In this document: positions 1 through 6,959 of the stretch, in pieces | How the letters are laid out: each line of letters starts with the position of its first letter | Numbering within the stretch: the first letter of the stretch is position 1 | Assembly: GCF_900184255.1 (NCBI RefSeq) | Contig: NZ_LT854639.1 | Location: 21,046 to 85,045, forward strand | Direction of reading: 5' to 3' | Source: Haloimpatiens massiliensis | GTDB taxonomy: Bacteria; Bacillota; Clostridia; Clostridiales; Clostridiaceae | Length of the DNA: 64,000 bases | Notes under the pieces: generated by a model | The model's database searches: none | The model's input: the letters and a program-made list of their open reading frames with translations, nothing else | What the model was told of the DNA's origin: nothing | Program-made: the position numbers and the translations under genes

Positions 1-71
1 TAAAGGAAACTCGCTCAGCAGAGCTGAGGAGTACTATATTTCTAAGGTCTAAAGACCTAAGAACTATAGCA

Positions 72-188
72 TCTGGTGATTATGGCTTGAAGGTAACACC
101 CCTTCCCATTCCGAACAGGACGGTTAAGCTTCAAAGCGCCGATGGTACTGCAGGGGAAGCCCTGTGGGAGAGTAGGTCGTCGCCAGGT
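72..188 (+). rRNA. 5S ribosomal RNA
   Basis: About 117 nt with the 5S landmarks: the CCGAAC loop B/C segment, GCGCCGATGGTACTG, GTGGGAGAGTAGGTCG, and ends that pair (CTGG with CCAG). Bases 1-71 look like spacer from the rRNA operon; I do not see a recognisable 23S 3' end there. Two tRNA genes follow within a few bases, as in clostridial rRNA operons. Confidence 0.95.
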
Positions 189-193
189 TATTT

Positions 194-269
<76 letters not shown>

Positions 270-278
270 ACTAAATAA

Positions 279-353
279 GGCGCTATGGCCAAGTGGTAAG
301 GCAAAGGTCTGCAAAATCTTCATTCCCCGGTTCAAATCCGGGTGGCGCCTCCA
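279..353 (+). tRNA. tRNA-Cys (GCA)
   Basis: A 75-nt cloverleaf with acceptor GGCGCTA pairing to TGGCGCC, discriminator T, an encoded CCA, a GGTTCAAATCC T-arm, and anticodon loop CTGCAAA giving GCA. A terminator follows at once, so this is the last gene of the rRNA/tRNA transcript. tRNA 3' ends are common integration sites, but I see no clear duplicated tRNA tail at the far end of the neighbouring island. Confidence 0.97.
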
Positions 354-389
354 AAAAAAGAACTATGATAACTCATAGTTCTTTTTTTA
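353..389 (+). terminator. Terminator of the rRNA/tRNA operon
   Basis: The stem AAAGAACTATGA / TCATAGTTCTTT with a short TAAC loop is followed by a T run. It begins inside the CCA end of tRNA-Cys. Confidence 0.92.
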
Positions 390-424
390 GTGGGCTAGAG
401 TGTCAGTGGGCTAGTGGGCTAGAA
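390..424. repeat. GCTAGTG-type short tandem repeat
   Basis: Near-tandem copies of TGGGCTAG and GTGGGCTA. The same kind of repeat occurs at 33765-33833 and, inverted, at 38376-38408. The following stretch to about 524 holds nothing I recognise. Confidence 0.6.
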
Positions 425-524
425 GGTGGAATCAATGCTCAATTTTAATTAAGAATTAAGAATGAAGGATGTTTTTCTTAACAGAAAAACTTTAAATTAA
501 GGTCAATGTAAATCCTTTAAGAGG

Positions 525-1071
525 CTTATATACAGTTTAAGCGGGGATGGTGAGTTAATGCTTACTATCCTCGCTTCTTTTGCGCAGGAGGAAAGTCGCT
601 CAGTCAGTGAAAACTGCAAATGGAGAATAAGAAATAATTTTAAAGATGGTATACCAAACACATTTCAAGTATATGGTTACAACATATATAAAGGTAAAAT
701 GCAAATAAACCCTAAAGAAGTAGAAGTCGTTATAATGATTTTTAATGCATATTTAGAAGGGATGGGGAGACTTGCCATTGCAAAAAAATTAAATTCAATG
801 GATATAAGAACTAGGAGCAACAAGCAATGGGATAGTTCTAAAATTAAAGAGATATTAAATAATGAGAAATATACAGGGGGGTTATTGTTACAGAAAAAGT
901 ATATTGCAGATCATTTAGAAAAGAAAGCTTGTTTAAATGATGGAAGACTTCCTAAATATTATGTAAGTAATAATCATGATGCAATAATAGAGAGAGATAC
1001 ATTTAATAAAGTTCAAAAAGAAATTGAAAAACGCAAGAAGAAATATAAGGTAGGAAAATTTAAAACGAGTA
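525..1071 (+). pseudogene. Large serine recombinase A, truncated at both ends
   Basis: Translation in one frame from about 525 gives the end of a resolvase catalytic domain (SGDGELMLTILASFAQEES, then RSVSEN) followed by the Recombinase domain (LAIAKKLNSM, IKEILNNEKYTGG, PKYYVSNNH). The N-terminal half with the catalytic serine and the C-terminal zinc-ribbon/coiled-coil half are both missing. An ATG at 558 opens a 179-codon frame, but it lies in the middle of the domain and is not a real start. The frame runs out at 1097 after crossing into the start of recombinase B at about 1060-1072, so a deletion appears to have fused the two genes. A full-length relative would be about 500-550 residues. 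Confidence 0.88.
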
Positions 1072-2570
1072 GCAGCTTATGCAAGGGTATCTACTGATAA
1101 TGATGAACAACTATCAAGTTATGAGGCACAAGTTGATTATTATACAAGACAAATAAAATCAGATCCTGCTTGGAGTTTTGTTAATGTATATTCAGATGAA
1201 AGAATTTCAGCTACAAGTACTAAAAAGCGAGAAGGATTTAATAGAATGATAAAGGATGCTTTTGGCCGAAACATAGACCTTATAATAACAAAATCGGTTA
1301 GGAGGTTTGCTAGGAATACAGTAGATACATTGATAACAGTAAGAAAGCTAAAGGAAAAGGGTGTAGAAGTATACTTCGAGAAAGAAAATATTTATACCTT
1401 GGACAGCAAGGGAGAATTGCTGATAACAATTATGAGCTCATTAGCTCAAGAAGAATCAAGGTCAATAAGTGAAAATGTTACATGAGGGCAGAGAAAAAGA
1501 TTTGATGATGGTAAAGTAAGTCTGCCTTATAAACATTTTCTTGGATATGAAAAAGGAGAAGATGGATTACCAAAGATTGTAGAAAAGGAAGCTAAAGTTG
1601 TTAGATTAATATATAAACTTTTTCTAGAGGGTAAAAATCCATCAGCAATTGCAAGACAATTAACTGAAAATAAAATACCAACCCCAGCAGGTAAAGAAAT
1701 TTGGAAACCTAGTACGGTGATGAGTATTCTTAAAAATGAAAAGTATAAAGGAGCAGCCATACTTCAAAAGAGTTTTACAGTTGATTTCCTTACAAAGAAA
1801 AAGAAAATTAATCAGGGAGAAGTTCCAAAATATTATGTTTAAAATAGCCATCCCGCCATAATTTCTCCTGAGGTTTATGATTTGGTTCAGCAGGAAATCA
1901 AAAAAAGAAAAAAGGTAAAAGGTTATAAGACCAGTGGAAACTGTTTTCAGGAAAGATAGTATGCGGTGAATGTGGAAGCTTTTACGGAAGTAAGGTATGG
2001 CATTCTAATAGTAAATACCGTAGAGTTATTTGGCAATGCAATTCTAAATTTAAAAATAGTGAAAAGTGTAGCACACCACACCTTTATGAAGATAAAATAA
2101 AGCAAGCTTTTGTTGAAGCTTTTAATAGTTTGATTGAAAATAAGGATGAAATTTTAAAAGGTTATAAAGGAATAATACAAGCTTTAACAGATACTTCAAA
2201 GTTAGATAAAGAAAGTGCTAAGCTTCAAAGTGAGCTTGATGTAGTTACGGAAAAGCTAAGAAGATGCGTAGAGGAAAATGCACATAATGTTTTGGACAAG
2301 AATGAATATGATAAAAGGTATAAAGGTTTAGTTGAAAGGTATGAAAGTATTAAAAAGGATATTGAAGGAATAAATGAAAAGCAACTAGAGATAAGTGCTA
2401 AGCAGGAAAACATTGTTGAAGTTATAAAAGAGCTTAAAGCAAGAGATAGCTTAATTACTGAGTTTGATGAGGAACTTTGGTTAGGAACAGTTGAGAAAGT
2501 AATTGTGAATACAGAGGAGAAGATAACTTTTGTATTAAAGGATGGGATGGAATTAGAGTGGAATATATAA
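1060..2570 (+). pseudogene. Large serine recombinase B, broken by two stops and a frameshift
   Basis: Starting near 1060 the frame reads LKRVAAYARVSTDNDEQLSS, with catalytic Ser in YARVS, then DERISATS and the IDLIITKSVRRFARN core, so the N-terminus is nearly complete. A TGA at 1483 replaces an expected Trp after SENVT. A TAA near 1840 interrupts PKYYV-NSHPAII. A one-base loss near 1946-1952 (TTT CAG GAA for TTT TCA GGA) shifts the frame before the zinc ribbon (VCGECGSFYGS, WQC, EKCSTPH). The last part, to 2570, is an intact coiled-coil tail. It was probably the integrase of the element that brought the downstream genes and is now inactive. Confidence 0.9.
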
Positions 2571-2733
2571 GATAACACCCATAAGGGTGGCTTCGATATG
2601 AGCTTGCATTGAAGTTAAGAATCAGTTGAGAAACCTAAATGGGTATAAATGACCTTATTAAGCAACATAATGATAAATCAATGTACAGAAAAAGAAAGGA
2701 CAAAAAATCACAGCAATCTAGTTTCAATATAAT

Positions 2734-2784
2734 TGCAACGTGTTGCACTGAAAGCTTGCATAAATGCGCAAAAATTGATATAAT
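2734..2784 (+). promoter_or_regulatory. Promoter and 14-bp palindrome ahead of the 2808 gene
   Basis: TTGCAT (2756-2761), a 17-base spacer and TATAAT (2779-2784) make a strong sigma-A promoter. Just upstream lies TGCAACGTGTTGCA (2734-2747), a palindrome with 6-bp arms that could be an operator. Confidence 0.7.
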
Positions 2785-2807
2785 ATAGAAAATAACCGAA
2801 TATAGGG

Positions 2808-3434
2808 GTGATAGATATTAGTGAATTAGCTGCAATTACAATAAGATTAGCAAAAGAAACATGTGAGAATTTTAAAGAACTAGCTAAGAGTAAGGATATT
2901 TCACAAGGAAAATTTCTTGGGGATTTGGTTGATATGTATAATAAAAGTCAATCAAAAGAAAATCCTTTAATTGAACAATCTAGTAATAATAAAATACGTC
3001 TTTTGCTTAGATATCAAAATGAGTTTACAGAAGATGAAAATAGAAGAATGTTGGAACCAAAAGTTTATGAGTTTAAGGGAGAAGATATTTTCACATTGCA
3101 ACAGGGGAGAAATATTGAAGTAATAGATTCAATTCAATCTTTAAAAGAAGAATTTAATATTAATAATTCATTAGAAGATTATTATTGTGGATATTGGTTT
3201 GGTATATTTAATGATTTGGAGAAAACAAGGTATGTTGTAAATGAATGGATATGGATTACTGATAAGTATTCGAAAAAAACAAAACTAAGTGTTAGAAGAT
3301 GTAAATTTGCAAATAATTTGATGGATATTGTGAATTGTATTGAAAAGTATGCCTTCATAGGGGATGTTGAAAATGTTGAATATTTATTAGCCAAGAAGAT
3401 TGATGATGACCAAGAAATTGAAATGTTTAAATAA
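2808..3434 (+). CDS. Unknown protein with a possible ribbon-helix-helix N-terminus
   Basis: A 208-residue protein I do not recognise as a whole. The first 45 residues (ITIRLAKETCENFKELAKSK, then a helical SQGKFLGDLVDMY stretch) resemble a ribbon-helix-helix or copG-like fold: a short strand followed by two helices. The rest, rich in Lys, Glu and aromatic residues (EDYYCGYWFGIFNDLEK, EWIWITDKYSKKTKL), has no motif I know. The GTG start at 2808 is the longest option and the ribosome binding site is weak, so the start is uncertain. It is the first gene after the promoter at 2756 and leads a row of small genes between the dead recombinases and the restriction operon. If the N-terminus binds DNA, it may autoregulate from the palindrome upstream. 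Confidence 0.7.
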   Translation: MIDISELAAITIRLAKETCENFKELAKSKDISQGKFLGDLVDMYNKSQSKENPLIEQSSNNKIRLLLRYQNEFTEDENRRMLEPKVYEFKGEDIFTLQQGRNIEVIDSIQSLKEEFNINNSLEDYYCGYWFGIFNDLEKTRYVVNEWIWITDKYSKKTKLSVRRCKFANNLMDIVNCIEKYAFIGDVENVEYLLAKKIDDDQEIEMFK

Positions 3435-3459
3435 AATTCAGTTTTAAGGAGTGATTCTG

Positions 3460-3845
3460 GTGAAAAAATATATGATTTAGAGATACTATATATTCCTGGT
3501 GAATATAGTTACAAGCAAAGGATTAGGGGTTTACAAAACTATGAGCATATATCTGGAAATCAAAACTTTAATGGTTGTGGAGGCGTACAAACATTCAAAG
3601 GAAGCAAACTGATACTTTATGGAATTGATGAGGAAGGTAAAGAAATAGGAGTATCAATTAAAAATGAAGTTCTTCATACCTTTGAAAGAGAAATGCTTTC
3701 GGGAAGTTTTGTAAGAAACTTAGGTAATAAGCTTCCTAAAGAATTAACAATTGAAAGAGATATAAATGGTAGCCTTAAGCTAACTGAAGAATCCTGTAAA
3801 AATGTCTATAGGGGGATGCATCCTTGTAAAAAAAGCAACACCTAG
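3460..3845 (+). pseudogene. Small unknown gene, frameshifted in a poly-A run right after its start
   Basis: A ribosome binding site (AAGGAG at 3446-3451) sits 8 bases before GTG at 3460, but the GTG frame stops after six codons. Another frame, entered by adding one A to the A6 run at 3463-3468, stays open to TAG at 3843-3845. It gives about 128 residues: KKIYDLEILYIPGEY, GNQNFNGCGGVQTFKG, LILYGIDEEGKE, SIKNEVLHTFERE. That long frame has no start codon of its own. The product is unknown and no membrane or catalytic motif is visible. It is either a one-base deletion or a gene expressed by slippage on the A run. Confidence 0.6.
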
Positions 3846-3902
3846 AGTGAAAAATTATAAGTGTTAATTAAGAGAAGAAATTATATTTAGGAGGGCAACA
3901 CT

Positions 3903-4802
3903 GTGATATTTAGAAACTATGCAGGTATTTATTTTCAATATCCATTAGATGGATATTATTATAGTTTTATTAGAGATGTTTTTGAAGCACGTCTCATTTC
4001 GTATGATGAAACAGTAGCTGAATGGAATAAGGGAAATTACTCTTATTTTAATCAATGTCTTAAAAATTTAAGAACACAAGCAGCATCTAATATTGGATTT
4101 TGTATGGAAAGTTTTATAGAGTACTATTTATCAGTAGATGAATTAGTTAGATTGGAAATGTTAAAAAAATGTTATCATAATAGCATTAGAGAAGAATACA
4201 ATCAACAATGTTTTCCATTGGGGCTTGGATTAAATTCTACTTTTAACTTTAGAAAACAAAGTTTTGATACTAAAAATCCACATAATGATATTGTTTTTCT
4301 GAAAAAAAATAAAAAAGATGGAAGAATATTAACTAATAATAAATCGAATAGTGATAATGTTGGGTTTCAAATAAAAGCAATTATCACAAATGTGATTGAT
4401 ACAATAATTACTCCTATTATTAAAGGAAAGTATTCACAGGTGTTAACACTTCTTGAAACACAAGATGGCGATGGAAACATAATCCATACAAAAGAAAAAT
4501 GTTTATTACATGTAAATTTACATAAAAATAAATTTAATAAATTTGAAAGAAGAAAATTAGAAAATTTTATCATAAGTCCTAGTGATATTGGAATACCTCA
4601 ACAACTCATAAATAATTATTATGATTACATGAAACATGCTTTTAATAATGAATATGATTTTTCAGCATATATTTATAACGGATTATGTTTATATTACAAT
4701 TGGATTTGTTTTATGGGACAATGTATGAATAAACAAAAACAAATAGATAAACTTCCAATTGTAGAGCGTTTCAACGAAACTTTAATTGAAATATCGGCAT
4801 AA
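3903..4802 (+). CDS. Unknown 299-residue protein, possible PD-(D/E)XK-like nuclease fold
   Basis: Not a family I recognise. It begins at GTG 3903, 7 bases after a good AGGAGG (3890-3895). It is soluble, with no signal or membrane segments. Near the middle, HNDIVFLKKN is followed about 27 residues later by VGFQIKAI, which has the look of the beta-strand pair carrying D and (E/Q)xK in restriction-like nucleases; the Q variant is known in Mrr enzymes. An upstream Glu-rich helix (CMESFIEYYLSVDE) would suit the fold. This is inference from pattern only. It lies in the uncharacterised cassette next to a type I restriction operon, where a nuclease-type defence gene would fit. Confidence 0.6.
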   Translation: MIFRNYAGIYFQYPLDGYYYSFIRDVFEARLISYDETVAEWNKGNYSYFNQCLKNLRTQAASNIGFCMESFIEYYLSVDELVRLEMLKKCYHNSIREEYNQQCFPLGLGLNSTFNFRKQSFDTKNPHNDIVFLKKNKKDGRILTNNKSNSDNVGFQIKAIITNVIDTIITPIIKGKYSQVLTLLETQDGDGNIIHTKEKCLLHVNLHKNKFNKFERRKLENFIISPSDIGIPQQLINNYYDYMKHAFNNEYDFSAYIYNGLCLYYNWICFMGQCMNKQKQIDKLPIVERFNETLIEISA

Positions 4803-4872
4803 AGAGAAATTCTTTGCTAGAAATATTTATTTGATATAGAATTTTTAAATAATTAAATTTGGAGGGAAAAAT

Positions 4873-5203
4873 ATGAGTAGAGATTTATTGGTAAAAAAAG
4901 GAAAAAATCAAAAATAGATTTATGTCAAGTTCCTTTAAAGATAATATATCTGAAACAATATTAGAAATTGTTGGTGCTACAGAGGCAGATTATTATGGGA
5001 CAACTTCACTGGAAGATATTAACCAAAAAGATGCTTCAATTTATAAGGTTCAATACTATAAATATAGTGATTATGAATTAATAAAATGCTCATTTGGAGC
5101 AGCTATTAATACAGAGGAATATAAAAACGAAAAAATCCTTATTTTTAGCCAAGAGCCTGAAGGTGTTTTAGAATACAATGTCGCAGAAATTATCGAAGAA
5201 TAG
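4873..5203 (+). pseudogene. Small unknown gene with a poly-A frameshift near its start
   Basis: GGAGGG at 4861-4866 precedes ATG 4873, which opens MSRDLLVKKGKNQK and then stops at 4918. Removing one A from the A7 run at 4893-4899 joins this start to the open frame that continues to 5203 and gives MSRDLLVKKEKIKNRF followed by SSSFKDNISETILEIVG. The total would be about 109 residues. The frame can also start at ATG 4922 (93 residues), but there is no ribosome binding site there. The C-terminal part (YKVQYYKYSDYELIKCSFG, KNEKILIFSQEPEGVLEY) is a mixed alpha/beta sequence I do not recognise. Together with the 3460 gene it is the second neighbour with an A-run shift. Confidence 0.55.
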
Positions 5204-5522
5204 TTATAACTTTTAGATATTTGGGTATGTAAAATATATTTTCGTGCAGAATAAATAAGGTATATTTGAAAGAAAAAGACATGAATATAAAAGGTTCAAT
5301 CGTATACAAATAAACAGATAAGAACTCTGATAATACTCATAAAGTAGAAAAAAGCAAGTATGAAAATAGTTAGTTGTTGTTTAAAAAATTCAAAATACTT
5401 GTTGGGGTGCACCTTTTAGTGTAAACTCACACAATTTAGCGTTAACCAAGCTCAAATTTTTTCTTAAAGAAGTCGTTAAATTGTATCAAAACCATAGTCA
5501 ATAGACAAATAATCAATTAAAT

Positions 5523-5580
5523 ATTGATACAATGGAAAGCTCTTGATTTCAAGGGCTTTTGTTGTTTTTTGGAACAAATT
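5523..5580 (+). terminator. Hairpin terminator, first of two related copies
   Basis: Stem AAAGCTCTT / AAGGGCTTT with loop GATTTC is followed by TTGTTGTTTTTTGG. A diverged copy with the same leader (GATACAAT) and the same layout lies at 6148-6196. The 5204-5522 stretch before it has no gene I can support. Confidence 0.7.
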
Positions 5581-5628
5581 AGTGTAATATTTTAAGTTTG
5601 GGGTTTGTAATTATAGACTTTTATATTG

Positions 5629-5676
5629 GAAATGCACACCCCTATGGATTTTTATTAGGGGGGTGCATTTTTTAGA
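5629..5676. terminator. Strong hairpin terminator ahead of the 5772 gene
   Basis: TGCACACCCCTA pairs with TAGGGGGGTGCA (one mismatch), followed by a run of T. The sequence CACAATTTAGCG occurs shortly after it at 5688-5699 and also at 5429-5440, so this intergenic region carries an internal duplication. Confidence 0.75.
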
Positions 5677-5771
5677 TGGTGTGTGCACAATTTAGCGGAA
5701 ATAAAAAAATATGATAATATTAATACTGTATATTTAAAAATTCATGAATTTAATAAGGAGGATCAAACATA

Positions 5772-5996
5772 ATGGCTGTTACAATTGAAAAATTTAATGA
5801 TAACTATATAATGGTAAGCTTTAATTATAGCTATGATAATGTTTCGGCAATCAAAAAAATAGAAGTCAGCAGATGGAATGAAGCGAAGAAAGCATGGATA
5901 GTGCCCAATACTAATAAAGCCCTATATGCAATAGCTGTAGCTTTTTGTGACGAAGATATTATATTTGATTCATCAATTGATTTGTTTGATTTATAG
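5772..5996 (+). CDS. Small W-rich protein with a recombinase/helicase-associated-like N-domain
   Basis: A 74-residue protein with an excellent ribosome binding site (AAGGAGG at 5755-5761). The pattern of hydrophobic strand, VSAIKKIEVSRWNEAKKAW and VPNTNKALYAIA resembles the short domain found at the front of some clostridial phage and element integrases and of HARP-like helicase proteins, where W-x-P-x-x-K-x-W-x-V-P is typical. Here it stands alone, so it may be a free-standing adaptor or the remnant of a longer gene. It is followed by an intergenic region with a second terminator copy and then the restriction operon. Function unknown. Confidence 0.65.
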   Translation: MAVTIEKFNDNYIMVSFNYSYDNVSAIKKIEVSRWNEAKKAWIVPNTNKALYAIAVAFCDEDIIFDSSIDLFDL

Positions 5997-6147
5997 TTGT
6001 TAATTGTTAATTTCCCCATATTCAAAGAATAAAATATGGTTTTGTAATCAAGCTTTATAATCGTGGAATATTGGGTGAGTTAAGGTGTTGTGTGGAGAAG
6101 GTGTATCTAGTGGATATATTTCCACTAAAGAAGAAATATAATTTTGA

Positions 6148-6196
6148 TACAATAGAAAGTCTTTGATTTCAGGGGCTTTTCGTGTTTTTGGAGAAA
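6148..6196 (+). terminator. Hairpin terminator, second related copy
   Basis: Stem AAAGTCTTTG / CAGGGGCTTT with loop ATTT, followed by T-rich sequence. It shares its flanks (GATACAAT before, TGTTTTTGGA after) with the copy at 5523. Confidence 0.65.
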
Positions 6197-6272
6197 ATGA
6201 AGTGCTTGAAAAGCAAGGATTGAAGATGAAATTTGGAAATATAATTTAAAAAATGCACTTTTTAATAAGATT

Positions 6273-6339
6273 ATTAAAAATGTAATTTTAGAAAATTACA
6301 TTTTTAATAGTTGCAATAAACTTCCTTGTGTGATATGAT
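6273..6339 (+). promoter_or_regulatory. Promoter of the type I restriction operon, with an adjacent 36-bp palindrome
   Basis: TTGCAA (6311-6316), a 17-base spacer and TATGAT (6334-6339) form a sigma-A promoter 45 bases before the first gene. Bases 6273-6308 form a perfect palindrome with 17-bp arms and a 2-base centre (arm ATTAAAAATGTAATTTT), ending two bases before the -35 box. It may be a bidirectional terminator or an operator. Confidence 0.65.
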
Positions 6340-6383
6340 TACATCATGGTAAATAAAGTGATTTTAGAAAGGTAAAATATTTT

Positions 6384-6959
6384 ATGGAAAAGTTAAGCGA
6401 ATTAGTTGAGTTAGTAAGTGGATCGCCTCAGTTTAGAATTACTGAAGTGTTTGATGAAAAAACACCGCTTTTTACTTATTATAGTCAAACAAATTTAACA
6501 GATGATTTGGTAGGTATTATTTCAAGAACTGTGGACAATAAACAAGTCAGGACAAATGATAAACTAAATACCTTATGCGATGGTGATGTAGTATTTAGTT
6601 TAATCACGGGAATTGCAACGATAGTAAGAAAAGAGCATGAGGGATATATTTATACGCAAAACTACGTTAAGTTATTACCTAGCCATAAAATTGATTCAAA
6701 GTTTTTGGTTTATCTTATTAATGAAAACAAAACAATCAAGAAACAGTTTGTGCTGGGATTGCAAGGTTCTCAAGTTTTAAAATATACTCTAAAGCAACTT
6801 AAAGAGCTTGAAATACCGAAAATACCTTCCATAGATAAGCAAAAAATTATAGGACAAGTCTATTTTAATCAGTTAAGGTTACAAATTCTTAGAAATAGAG
6901 CAGCGGAACTTGAAACAAAAATCAGATTATCCAAGTTAGAGGAGGCATGGGGGAGATGA
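6384..6959 (+). CDS. Half-length type I restriction specificity (HsdS-like) protein
   Basis: A 191-residue protein with one target-recognition-like domain: an N-terminal KLSELVELVSGSPQFR opening, a DGDVVFSLITGIATIVR strand pair, SHKIDSKFLVYLINENK, GSQVLKYTLKQLKELEIPKIP, and a terminal coiled coil (DKQKIIGQVYFNQLRLQ). That is the architecture of one half of an HsdS subunit, which normally has two such units in about 400 residues. It is the first gene of the operon. Its stop overlaps the likely hsdR start as ATGA (6956-6959), implying translational coupling. It may pair with the methylase as a dimer or modulate specificity alongside the full-length HsdS encoded downstream. Confidence 0.85.
   Translation: MEKLSELVELVSGSPQFRITEVFDEKTPLFTYYSQTNLTDDLVGIISRTVDNKQVRTNDKLNTLCDGDVVFSLITGIATIVRKEHEGYIYTQNYVKLLPSHKIDSKFLVYLINENKTIKKQFVLGLQGSQVLKYTLKQLKELEIPKIPSIDKQKIIGQVYFNQLRLQILRNRAAELETKIRLSKLEEAWGR

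Noticed and set aside
1..71. 3' end of 23S rRNA
   Set aside because: The usual 3' terminal sequence of 23S (CTGACTAATACTAATAG-type) is not visible, so this is treated as operon spacer.
279..353. tRNA-Cys as the attachment site of the island
   Set aside because: No copy of the tRNA 3' end is visible near 13.3 kb, and large serine recombinases usually do not use tRNA genes.
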